30,883 nucleotides of DNA from Burkholderiales bacterium UBA2647. GTDB taxonomy: Bacteria; Pseudomonadota; Gammaproteobacteria; Burkholderiales; Burkholderiaceae_E. Made by a program: the position numbers and the translations under genes. Location of the stretch: assembly GCA_002359635.1 (NCBI GenBank), contig DENJ01000008.1, positions 1 to 30,883 of the forward strand, written 5' to 3'. Below the pieces are notes generated by a model. That model did no database searches and was not told where the DNA came from. It was given only the letters and a program-made list of their open reading frames with translations. Shown here piece after piece: positions 10,083 through 17,148 of the stretch. Numbering within the stretch: the stretch's first letter is position 1; each line of letters opens with the position of its first letter.

Positions 10083-10417
10083 TGTTGAGAATCAGACTTA
10101 GTTCGAGGCAAGTGGCAAGGCGCGATGAGGGTCGGTGGCCGGATCCCGGGAAGGCATGCAGAGCATGCATGGGCAACGGGTTTAGGGCCCAGGCAGCGGA
10201 TTCGGACCATGGTACTCGAAGATGTCGTTAAGCTAAGGCGTCTCATTCGATAGAATGTTCCGACTTATCGGTGCAGCAGCATGTTGGCGACATCGATGTC
10301 CTTGAAAATGCGCTGTCGCAGGAAAGCAAGGTCTTGCGTTGCGCCCTTTTTTGAGCTTTGCCCTTGTTTAAGCTGTGCCCTATGTTTTTTGATTGCTTTC
10401 TTTGAGGAGTAAACGCC
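10083..10417. other. Gene-free stretch between MFS gene and ilvE
   Basis: The longest intergenic interval in the window (335 bp), lying between divergent genes. It holds a candidate ilvE promoter next to the gene and two copies of GCATGC separated by three bases (10154-10159 and 10163-10168), each copy being its own palindrome. I see no tRNA, no riboswitch-like conserved core and no convincing ORF. One plus-strand frame is open for about 40 codons (10232-10357) but has no start codon with a ribosome site and no recognisable product. Confidence 0.6.
10358..10386 (+). promoter_or_regulatory. Candidate sigma70 promoter of ilvE
   Basis: TTGCCC (10358-10363), a 17-bp spacer and TATGTT (10381-10386); each hexamer matches the consensus at four of six bases. 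It would start transcription near 10393, leaving a leader of about 25 bases that contains the GAGGAG ribosome site of ilvE. Position and spacing are good, the match is moderate. Confidence 0.4.
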
Positions 10418-11338
10418 ATGTCAATGGCCGACCGCGACGGGCTGATCTGGTTTGATGGACACATGGTGGATTGGCGGAACGCCAACATTCACGTACTCAC
10501 CCATTCGTTGCACTATGGTATGGGCGTTTTCGAGGGCGTGCGCGCCTACAACACCGTCAAAGGTACGGCGATCTTCCGGCTGCGTGAACATACAAGACGG
10601 CTGTTCAACTCGGCCAAAATCTTCCAAATGGAAATCCCCTTCAGCCAAGAAGCGCTGATCGAAGCCCAGTGTGCTGTTGTCAGGGAAAACAAACTCGAAT
10701 CCTGCTACATCCGTCCGATCGTGTGGATTGGTTCAGAAAAGCTTGGCGTGTCCAAACTTGGCAACCGGATTCATGTTGCCATCGCTGCCTGGCCTTGGGG
10801 CGCCTATTTGGGCGAGGACGGTCTTGCCAAGGGCATCCGCGTAAAGACCTCCTCGTTCACCAGACATCATGTCAATGTGTCGATGGTGAGGGCCAAAGCA
10901 AGTGGTTACTACGTCAACTCCATCCTTGCCAACGCCGAGGTCACCGCCCACGGCTATGACGAAGCGCTGTTACTGGACACCGAGGGTTATGTCTCCGAGG
11001 GCGCCGGAGAAAATGTTTTCATGGTGCGTGATGGTGTGCTCTACACCCCTGATCTGGCCTCATGTCTTGACGGGATCACGAGAAATGCGGTGATCACGAT
11101 TGCTGAGGATTTCGGAATTCAGGTGAAGGAAAAACGCATTACCCGGGACGAAATGTATTGTGCCGACGAACTTTTTTTCACCGGTACCGCCGCTGAGGTG
11201 ACCCCGATTCGCGAACTCGATGACCGTTGCATCGGCAGTGGCGCCCGCGGCCCGGTGACTGAGCGTCTGCAATCGATGTTTTTCGACGCCGTCAATGGTC
11301 GCGCCGAACCCTATGCCCATTGGCTTACCGTGGTCTGA
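10418..11338 (+). CDS. ilvE: Branched-chain amino-acid aminotransferase
   Basis: A 306-residue class IV (fold type IV) PLP aminotransferase. It shows HSLHYGMGVFEGVRAY (about 29-44), the PLP lysine Lys160 in RAKASGYYVNS, and EGAGENVF in the second half. The enzyme catalyses the last step of leucine, isoleucine and valine synthesis by reversible transamination with glutamate. The first ATG is supported by GAGGAG eight bases upstream. The small zinc-finger gene follows 24 bp later and is probably co-transcribed, an arrangement seen often in Burkholderiales. Confidence 0.96.
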   Translation: MSMADRDGLIWFDGHMVDWRNANIHVLTHSLHYGMGVFEGVRAYNTVKGTAIFRLREHTRRLFNSAKIFQMEIPFSQEALIEAQCAVVRENKLESCYIRPIVWIGSEKLGVSKLGNRIHVAIAAWPWGAYLGEDGLAKGIRVKTSSFTRHHVNVSMVRAKASGYYVNSILANAEVTAHGYDEALLLDTEGYVSEGAGENVFMVRDGVLYTPDLASCLDGITRNAVITIAEDFGIQVKEKRITRDEMYCADELFFTGTAAEVTPIRELDDRCIGSGARGPVTERLQSMFFDAVNGRAEPYAHWLTVV

Positions 11339-11362
11339 GACCGCTCTGCAGGAACCATCACC

Positions 11363-11575
11363 ATGATTGATACGCAAACCAAGACAAGACCTGGCTTGGC
11401 CCCGGTTGAACTACTTGCGTCGGATCTTCCGGCTTTTTGCCCCAACCCGAAGATGAGCTTATGGAATCACCACCCGCGGGTTTTTCTGGATGTCACCAAG
11501 ACCGAGCTGGTGAATTGCCCCTACTGCGGCACGACTTATAAGCTCAAGGACGGGGAAAAGGTCCACGGCCATTGA
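11363..11575 (+). CDS. Small zf-CHCC zinc-finger protein
   Basis: A 70-residue protein with the CHCC pattern: FCPNP, then NHHPRVFLD, then NCPYCGTTYKL, giving one Cys, one His and a CxxC pair as probable zinc ligands. This is the zf-CHCC family (related to the mitochondrial complex I subunit NDUFS6 zinc domain); the role of the stand-alone bacterial form is not settled. It sits 24 bp after ilvE and carries GGA nine bases before the ATG. Confidence 0.9.
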   Translation: MIDTQTKTRPGLAPVELLASDLPAFCPNPKMSLWNHHPRVFLDVTKTELVNCPYCGTTYKLKDGEKVHGH

Positions 11576-11661
11576 CAGCGGGCAGGGCTTCAAGGTGATA
11601 TGGGCTAAGGCATGGGGGTTTTGGTGCAGCCTTGATCGCTTGCGATGGCTCGTCTTGTGCC

Positions 11662-12111
11662 ATGAAGAACAAGCTTTCGCCACGCCGCTATGACAGCAGC
11701 GAGGCTGCCGAAGACGCAGTCTATGAGGCACTTGCTCAGGGTGATCTTGAGGCGCTGATGGCGCTTTGGAGCGACGAAGAAGATAGCGTTTGTATCCATC
11801 CCTCAGGGCCGCGTCTGATTGGCCTTGATGCTATCAGGCAGTCTTGGGCCTTGATCCTCGCGCAGGGCAATCTTGTGGTCAACCGATCTAAGCTTCAGGT
11901 GATTGCCGCCGGTACGGTGGCTGTTCACAACCTGATTGAGACGATCCAGGTGTTTGAAGCCGGGCATACGCGCGCCTTTCACATGGCTTGTACCAATGTT
12001 TATATGCATGGTAGTCGAGGCTGGCGCATGGTTTTGCATCATGCGGCGGCGGTTCAACATCATGACGAGCCGGAAAGCACAGCGATCCCCCAATCCCGTG
12101 TCCTGCACTGA
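11662..12111 (+). CDS. NTF2-like (SnoaL/DUF4440-type) small protein
   Basis: A protein of about 149 residues with a SnoaL/NTF2-like pattern: N-terminal helices (EAAEDAVYEALAQGDLEALM), WSDEEDSVCIHPSGPRLIG, then IRQSWALIL and a beta-rich C-terminal half (GSRGWRMVLHHAA). Close relatives are usually annotated as nuclear transport factor 2-like or DUF4440 proteins with no assigned reaction. The frame can be extended to a TTG at 11632, but the ATG at 11662 places the first helix normally. Its last 50 bases overlap the likely start of the YheT-type hydrolase, suggesting coupled translation. Confidence 0.82.
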   Translation: MKNKLSPRRYDSSEAAEDAVYEALAQGDLEALMALWSDEEDSVCIHPSGPRLIGLDAIRQSWALILAQGNLVVNRSKLQVIAAGTVAVHNLIETIQVFEAGHTRAFHMACTNVYMHGSRGWRMVLHHAAAVQHHDEPESTAIPQSRVLH

Positions 12112-13195
12112 GCAAGTACTGCATCGCCTCAAGGCCTACCGGGCACCGCGATGGGCGTCGAATGCCCATGTGCAAACCGTCGTGGCGTCGCGACTTAGTA
12201 AAAAGCCGCCAGTGATTTATCGGCGAGCGATCTGGGAAAGCCCGGACAAGGATGTGCTGGCGGTTGATACTGTTGATCATGTTCCTGACATTAATGCCGT
12301 TGCTAACGTTGCTGCTATTGATGCCGGTCATAAGCATCCTCTCAAAGACGCTTCCCGTCTCGTTGGCAGCAACACGCAGGCCGCAGCTCCGCCTGAAGCA
12401 ATCCATTTGGTACTTTTTCACGGCCTTGAAGGTAGCGCTCAGAGCCATTACAGTCTCGCCATCATGCATGAGGCAAGCCGCCTGGGGTGGGGTGCCAGTG
12501 TTGTTCACTTTCGCGGTTGTGGCGGTCTGAGAAATCAAAAACCTCGGGCCTATCACTCAGGCGATAGCCAAGAGATCGACTGGATCTTGCGACGTTTTCG
12601 CCTTCAGCACACGGGGCCACTTGTTGCGGTGGGTATTTCGCTCGGCGCCAACGCGCTTCTCAAATGGCTTGGCGAGCAAGGCGAGGCCGCGAGCAGGGTT
12701 GTTGATGCCAGTGTTGGGATTTGCCCGCCTCAGGACTTGCGTGCTGGTGCCTACGCGCTGGCAAAGGGCTTAAACCTGATGTATATGCGTTATTTTCTTC
12801 ATAGCTTAATTCCTAATGCGCTTGAACGCCTTGAGCGCTTTCCTGGTCTCTACGACCGACAATCCATTATCAACGCTAAAACGTTTATAGAATTTGACGA
12901 ATACGTAACCGCACCCTTACATGGCTTCGAGAGTGCAGAACACTACTGGGCAAGCAGCTCCTGCGGACCTTGGCTTGAGGCGATCCGAAGCCCCTGCCTG
13001 GTCATTAATCCCTTAAACGACCCTTTTGTTCCTGCAGACTCACTAAGAAATCCAAGCGGGCTGCATCGAAACCTCAAACTCGTCTACCCACGTGACGGCG
13101 GCCATGTCGGCTTTATCGAGGGTGGCATACCAGCGTCGATCGGATGGATGCCGAGCGCGATTTGCAGCTGGTTCAAGGCGACCGTACATGGATGA
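12062..13195 (+). CDS. YheT family alpha/beta hydrolase with a repeat insertion
   Basis: A 377-residue alpha/beta hydrolase of the YheT/EMB8 family. Visible are the family's N-terminal NAHVQTV, the oxyanion region LVLFHGLEGS (about 117-125), the nucleophile Ser193 in GISLGANAL, an acid in NPLNDPFVP and the His in DGGHVGF. Between strand-forming DVLAV and HLVLFHGLEG lies an insertion of about 45 residues that includes a degenerate tripeptide repeat (residues 68-88). The frame continues upstream of 12062, but only the residues from about 12062 look like the family; GTG at 12098 is an alternative start. No strong ribosome site is visible. Substrate unknown. Confidence 0.88.
   Translation: MTSRKAQRSPNPVSCTEQVLHRLKAYRAPRWASNAHVQTVVASRLSKKPPVIYRRAIWESPDKDVLAVDTVDHVPDINAVANVAAIDAGHKHPLKDASRLVGSNTQAAAPPEAIHLVLFHGLEGSAQSHYSLAIMHEASRLGWGASVVHFRGCGGLRNQKPRAYHSGDSQEIDWILRRFRLQHTGPLVAVGISLGANALLKWLGEQGEAASRVVDASVGICPPQDLRAGAYALAKGLNLMYMRYFLHSLIPNALERLERFPGLYDRQSIINAKTFIEFDEYVTAPLHGFESAEHYWASSSCGPWLEAIRSPCLVINPLNDPFVPADSLRNPSGLHRNLKLVYPRDGGHVGFIEGGIPASIGWMPSAICSWFKATVHG
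12263..12325 (+). repeat. Seven tandem degenerate 9-nt repeats inside the YheT-type gene
   Basis: Seven consecutive 9-nt units, GTTGATACT, GTTGATCAT, GTTCCTGAC, ATTAATGCC, GTTGCTAAC, GTTGCTGCT and ATTGATGCC, stand in phase with the reading frame and code for the tripeptides VDT, VDH, VPD, INA, VAN, VAA and IDA. Each unit starts with Val or Ile (GTT or ATT). The segment is more AT-rich than the gene around it. Confidence 0.75.
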
Positions 13196-13769
13196 TGTCG
13201 TGCAAAGTGCGATGAAACGCTGGCCGGAGGTACCTGCGGTTTTCGGATGGTTGCGCCTTGATGCAAGAGGGCAATGGCACCTGATTCAAAGGGATGCCCC
13301 TGGCTTCGATCCCCTCTTGCATCAGCGCGGGGAACCCATTACGAGTCCTGCCATGATTGACTTTATCGGGCGCAATTACGAGGGTGATCGCGAAGGACGA
13401 TGGTTCTGGCAAAACGGTCCGCAGCGTGTTTATGTGAATCTGGACGCTGCCCCTTTGATCTTGCGGGTGCTCGAATCGAACCAACATGCGAACAAGCACC
13501 GTCTTGTCACCCACACGGGCTATCTGATCGATCAGATCATCGATCCCTGCGTCGACGATCAGGGTCGCATATTCCTATGTTCTGAGCTCGGACCTGGGAT
13601 GATTCACGACCTCGATTTGGCCCAACTGCGCCTTGATGCACTGCCTGGCGAATCAGCTGCGCCCTGGCTTTGGCAATGGGACAGTGAGGTTCACGGGAAG
13701 CAGCAATTCCCTTTGCTTCTTATCGAGGATGCGCCATCGCACTATGGCTTTGAATCGCGGCCGCTCTGA
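13188..13769 (+). CDS. Conserved betaproteobacterial protein of unknown function
   Basis: A 193-residue soluble protein. I recognise the phrase WFWQNGPQRVYVNLD and HTGYLIDQIIDP...GRIFLCSELGPGM from a conserved family of uncharacterised betaproteobacterial proteins (possibly DUF2944/DUF2946; number not verified). Trp/Arg-rich strands and alternating hydrophobics suggest a beta-rich fold; no catalytic motif is evident. The ATG lies inside the end of the YheT-type gene and shares ATGGATGA with it (8-bp overlap), so the two are probably translated together. The open frame extends to 13092, but this lies wholly within the hydrolase gene. The 3' end overlaps the convergent protease gene by 28 bp. 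Confidence 0.83.
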   Translation: MDDVVQSAMKRWPEVPAVFGWLRLDARGQWHLIQRDAPGFDPLLHQRGEPITSPAMIDFIGRNYEGDREGRWFWQNGPQRVYVNLDAAPLILRVLESNQHANKHRLVTHTGYLIDQIIDPCVDDQGRIFLCSELGPGMIHDLDLAQLRLDALPGESAAPWLWQWDSEVHGKQQFPLLLIEDAPSHYGFESRPL

Positions 13770-15298
13770 GGGCCCATTGCGGCACGTTCGGCGCGCCAGC
13801 GCTGCATGGCTTCTCGAAGGCGCGCATCGATCGATGAGGCGCTAAAAAAATCAGCATCCCTGGCCGACTGAGCAAGTTTGAGCTGTTCGATCGCAGCCGG
13901 TAGCGCCCCTTGCAGCAAAAACACCTCTGCACGGGCGCGATGGGTGAGCGCACGCTGCCCTTGGGCCGCGTAAATCTTGCTCAACAACGCCCAAGCTCGC
14001 AAATCGTCTTGCCGCTCGGCAAGCATCGCCTCAATGAGCTGCCGAGCTTCAGCAATGCGTTGGGCCCGCAGTAAAAGTTCCGCATGTCCCAGCACAAGCC
14101 GTTTTGGTCTGGCAAAACGCTGCAAGGCAGCCTCACTGCGCTCAAGCGCTTCTTGCATCTTGCCTTGCCCGGCAAGCGCCTGAATTTGCAGCCGATCAAT
14201 CGCAGAAGCTGCCGAATCGCCGGCCAAGGATTCGGCTTCTACATGGTCACGGGCTTTCTGCGCAGCTTGATAGGCCTCCGCCCAGCGCAGTTGCGCTTCC
14301 AGGACGCTGGCAAGGCCAAACCAGGCTGCCGCCAAATCGAGGGTGCTTTGTTCTTTAATCTGAAACTCAAAACGTTCTGCACTTCGCCCCAAGCCATCAA
14401 CACTGATATCAAGCAAGGCTTGTAATCGAGCCCGGGTCAAACGAAAACCCAGGGAGTCCGGCCACTGTCGGTATCGCTCCTGTCGGATTCGCGCCTGCAT
14501 GTCCGACATCCGTTCCGTGGTCAAGGGATGGGTTCGCAGGTATGCAGGGGCTGCAGATTCGTAAACCCGCGATGCACGCTGAATCCTTCCAAAAAAACTC
14601 ACCATACCCTGCGGGTCAAAGCCTGCCCGCGTCATGGTGTCAAAGCCAATACGGTCGGCTTCGCGCTCAGCGTCGCGGGAAAAAGAAAGCATTTGATCCT
14701 GCGCCACTTGCTGGCTCAAGGCGAGCAGGCCTGTGGTCGCTTGAGGATTGGAGCGGGCGGCAAGTGCGGCCAGCACCAGCCCAACCATTTGCGCAATCCC
14801 GGCGTCGCGACTCTTGCCGAGCATCCGCGCGATATGACGTTGGGTCACATGGCCGATCTCATGGGCGAGCACACCAGCGAGTTCAGACTCGGTTTCAGCC
14901 GCTGCGATCAAGCCTGCATGCACCCCGATAAAGCCCCCAGGCAGCGCAAAGGCGTTCAAGCTGCTGTCGCGAACCAAGAAAAACTCGAAGTCCTGTCCGC
15001 TTTTGGATGCATCGATCAGCCTGCGACCGAGCGTATCAAGATAAGCGAGCACATCGGCGTCCTCATCACCCGCTTGGCTGCGCCGAAAATCGCGCATGAT
15101 GCTTTCACCGAGTTTTCGCTCGGTTGCTGGCGACAAACTCTCCGAGGCTGGATCACCGAGTGCCGGTAAAGCGCTGGGTGCAGATCGGTTAAGCGGCTCG
15201 GCTTGCGAGGGCAGGCCATGGGCCCCGCAGCCAAGGCCCACGAAAAGGCTAAGGACAGCAGCCCTTAGGACCATGTTTCGAGTAACGGCTTGACTCAT
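13742..15298 (-). CDS. M48 family metalloprotease with TPR-like tail (BepA/YfgC type)
   Basis: A 518-residue secreted protein. An N-terminal signal sequence (about residues 9-29, MVLRAAVLSLFVGLGCGAHG) precedes an M48 peptidase domain with HEIGH at 146-150 and the third zinc ligand in EREADRIGFD. The C-terminal half is Ala/Leu/Arg-rich helical sequence resembling TPR repeats (AYQAAQKARDH, ALERSEAALQRF, AWALLSKIYAAQG). This layout matches BepA/YfgC, a periplasmic protease and chaperone for outer-membrane protein assembly. The ATG at 15298 has a weak ribosome site; ATG at 15274 is an alternative that starts right at the signal peptide. The gene diverges from moaC with only 17 bp between starts. 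Confidence 0.92.
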   Translation of the reverse strand: MSQAVTRNMVLRAAVLSLFVGLGCGAHGLPSQAEPLNRSAPSALPALGDPASESLSPATERKLGESIMRDFRRSQAGDEDADVLAYLDTLGRRLIDASKSGQDFEFFLVRDSSLNAFALPGGFIGVHAGLIAAAETESELAGVLAHEIGHVTQRHIARMLGKSRDAGIAQMVGLVLAALAARSNPQATTGLLALSQQVAQDQMLSFSRDAEREADRIGFDTMTRAGFDPQGMVSFFGRIQRASRVYESAAPAYLRTHPLTTERMSDMQARIRQERYRQWPDSLGFRLTRARLQALLDISVDGLGRSAERFEFQIKEQSTLDLAAAWFGLASVLEAQLRWAEAYQAAQKARDHVEAESLAGDSAASAIDRLQIQALAGQGKMQEALERSEAALQRFARPKRLVLGHAELLLRAQRIAEARQLIEAMLAERQDDLRAWALLSKIYAAQGQRALTHRARAEVFLLQGALPAAIEQLKLAQSARDADFFSASSIDARLREAMQRWRAERAAMGPQSGRDSKP

Positions 15299-15300
15299 CT

Positions 15301-15309
15301 TGCTATGAT
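15301..15309 (+). promoter_or_regulatory. Extended -10 promoter of moaC
   Basis: TGC followed by TATGAT (15304-15309) is an extended -10 element with five of six matches in the hexamer. Normal spacing puts the transcription start at about 15315-15317, that is, on the moaC ATG at 15316. No good -35 hexamer is visible, as is usual for extended -10 promoters. Confidence 0.5.
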
Positions 15310-15315
15310 TGTTGC

Positions 15316-15828
15316 ATGAATGAAGCGATTCCTCAGCAAGAGCTTAGCCACTTTGATGAAGCTGGGCAGGCCATTATGGTCGACGTCGGCGACAAGAACC
15401 TCAGCAGCCGGCAGGCGATCGCGGGTGGTCGCATCAGGATGCTGCCAAGCACGCGCCAATTGGTCCAGAACGGACAGGCCGGTAAAGGCGATGTGCTCGC
15501 TGTGGCAAGAATCGCCGGCATCATGGCTGCCAAGCGTACATCCGAACTTATCCCGCTTTGCCATCCGCTGAGTCTGAGTAAGGTCAGCATCGATTGGCAT
15601 TGGATTGGCGAGGATGCAATCGGATGCGAAGCCTGCGTGCGTTGCGAGGGGCGAACCGGTGTCGAAATCGAGGCATTGAATGCGGTGCAGATTGCCCTGC
15701 TCACCGTCTATGACATGTGTAAAGCCGTCGACCGCGGGATGGTGATCGAGGCAGTCCAATTACTCGAAAAACAGGGGGGTCGAAGTGGCCATTGGCTGCG
15801 TGCTGATCCCCAACAGGTGTTTCGTTAA
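15316..15828 (+). CDS. moaC: Cyclic pyranopterin monophosphate synthase
   Basis: A 170-residue MoaC. It carries KGDVLAVARIAGIMAAKRT, LIPLCHPLSLSKV and the active-site segment YDMCKAVD with Asp133 and Lys136, equivalent to the catalytic pair of the E. coli enzyme. With MoaA it converts GTP to cyclic pyranopterin monophosphate in molybdenum cofactor synthesis. Length is close to the usual 160 residues. There is no Shine-Dalgarno before the ATG, and the promoter element just upstream predicts a leaderless message. No other moa gene lies in the window. Confidence 0.96.
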   Translation: MNEAIPQQELSHFDEAGQAIMVDVGDKNLSSRQAIAGGRIRMLPSTRQLVQNGQAGKGDVLAVARIAGIMAAKRTSELIPLCHPLSLSKVSIDWHWIGEDAIGCEACVRCEGRTGVEIEALNAVQIALLTVYDMCKAVDRGMVIEAVQLLEKQGGRSGHWLRADPQQVFR

Positions 15829-16132
15829 CCACGGTTCCCCTTCAGCCCTACCCCTTTTTTTCGGCATTTTGTGGCGGCAGTTTCGCTACAAAACCTTTGG
15901 GCTGACGCTTTTTGCAACCGGGGGTATTGGCTTGATGGGTTTTGAACCGATTCTGATGCGCGATTTCGTCGATGCGCTTCGGGCCAGCAATCCCGAACCG
16001 GCAAAGGTTTGGACCTTGTTTGGCATGATCGCTGCCTGATCGTCTCTGCATCGCTTGCACGGTCATGACGCCAGCCTATGGCAACGCCAGTCAGCCGGCT
16101 TTATCAGCGATCAAACGCTAGTCAATCTTTAG
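15785..16132 (+). pseudogene. Decayed N-terminal part of an ABC transporter (permease domain)
   Basis: One frame reads LPLFFGILWRQFRYKTFGLT, then a membrane-like stretch (GGIGLMGFEPI) and LMRDFVDALRASNP, up to a TGA at 16037-16039. This is what the start of a fused permease-ATPase ABC exporter looks like (first membrane helix, then the VDAL turn). Beyond the TGA the same frame continues with LHGHDASLWQRQSAGFISDQ and stops at 16130-16132; this resembles a later piece of the same permease domain, as if about 50 residues had been lost between. No ATPase domain remains and the next gene starts at once on the other strand. Its first codons overlap the moaC end, where the true start may already be lost. 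The family call rests on pattern recognition only. Confidence 0.6.
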
Positions 16133-17122
16133 ACCCCGGATCACCTCAGCCCACATGCCATGTTCGAGCTTGGCGAGGCTTGCAAGTTCTTCGGCTGAAC
16201 TGTGTTTAACCTCGAAACCAAGCTCTGTCATACGGGTCACCAGGGCTGCTTGCGACAGGCTTTGCTTGGTGGCCAGATTGATCTTTGTAACGGTTTCCCG
16301 ACTCATGCTATTGGGTCCGTAAAGCGCAAACCAGCCCGTCACATCAAAGCCAGGCACACCTGCTTCAACCATGGTTGGAATTTCGGGGAGAGCCCGGTTT
16401 CGGGTCTTTGAGGTAACCGCAAGCGCTCTCGCTTTGCCGCTTTCGTGATAGCCCTTGGCGGTAATCACAATATCAAACATGAAGGCAATCTTGCCCCCCA
16501 TCACATCAAGCATGGCAGGCGCATTACCGCGATAAGGCACATGCACCATTTGGGTTTGCGTGATTTTCTTGAGCAATTCGGCTGATAAGTGGTTTGACCC
16601 ACCGACCCCTGCAGACCCGAAACTCAATTTATCGGGATTGGCCTTTGCATAATGAACAAGCTCTGCAACTGTTTTAAAAGGTAAATCTTTATTCACCATC
16701 AACACATTGGCATACTCAACCACCTGTGCAAGGGGTGAAATCTGCGTCAAGGGGTCGAAGTTATTGCCCTTTTGCAAATGGGGTGCAATCGAGATCGTCG
16801 GGCTTGCGGCAAAAAACAGATAAGACCCATCTGCAGGCGCCTGAGCGATTGTTTGCGCGGCGAGCATGCCGCTTGCACCACCTTTGTTTTCAATCACGAC
16901 CGGCTGGCCAATCACTTTCTCAAGCGTCGCACCGAATGAGCGTGCAGCGAGATCAACGGGTCCGCCAGGCGGATAACCGACCAGTAAGCGGACCGGTTTG
17001 GACGTCCATGCCGCGGTACTCTGAGCCCATGTCATACCGACCGTCATGCGCTGTGTCGCCGTCAAGGCGGCACTGACGATGGCAATCCGCTTGAGCACCG
17101 ATCGTCGTTGATATTGCTTCAT
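16118..17122 (-). CDS. Bug-family tripartite tricarboxylate transporter substrate-binding protein
   Basis: A protein of about 334 residues with the Bug/TctC pattern: VRLLVGYPPGGPVDLAARSF after the signal peptide, NKGGASGMLAAQTIAQAPADG, and HVPYRGNAPAMLDVMGG. These are periplasmic high-affinity binders of carboxylates and related compounds. The signal sequence QRRSVLKRIAIVSAAL contains a twin-Arg pair resembling a Tat motif. The ATG at 17122 follows GGGAG by eight bases; an in-frame ATG at 17137 has no ribosome site. No TctA/TctB membrane genes are present, so it is an orphan binder, as is frequent in Burkholderiales. It follows the MaoC gene by 26 bp and likely shares its transcript. Confidence 0.92.
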   Translation of the reverse strand: MKQYQRRSVLKRIAIVSAALTATQRMTVGMTWAQSTAAWTSKPVRLLVGYPPGGPVDLAARSFGATLEKVIGQPVVIENKGGASGMLAAQTIAQAPADGSYLFFAASPTISIAPHLQKGNNFDPLTQISPLAQVVEYANVLMVNKDLPFKTVAELVHYAKANPDKLSFGSAGVGGSNHLSAELLKKITQTQMVHVPYRGNAPAMLDVMGGKIAFMFDIVITAKGYHESGKARALAVTSKTRNRALPEIPTMVEAGVPGFDVTGWFALYGPNSMSRETVTKINLATKQSLSQAALVTRMTELGFEVKHSSAEELASLAKLEHGMWAEVIRGLKID

Positions 17123-17148
17123 CTTACTAACTCCCATGTTGTCATGAA

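Noticed and set aside
10232..10357. Plus-strand open frame of about 40 codons in the ilvE upstream region
   Set aside because: No start codon with a ribosome site and no recognisable product; length is within chance.
11888..12556. 222-codon minus-strand open frame across the NTF2-like and hydrolase genes
   Set aside because: Both plus-strand genes have clear family motifs; the antisense translation does not.
16092..16099. AGCCGGCT palindrome near the 3' end of the Bug gene as a terminator
   Set aside because: Eight bases with no loop and no proper T-tract on either strand.
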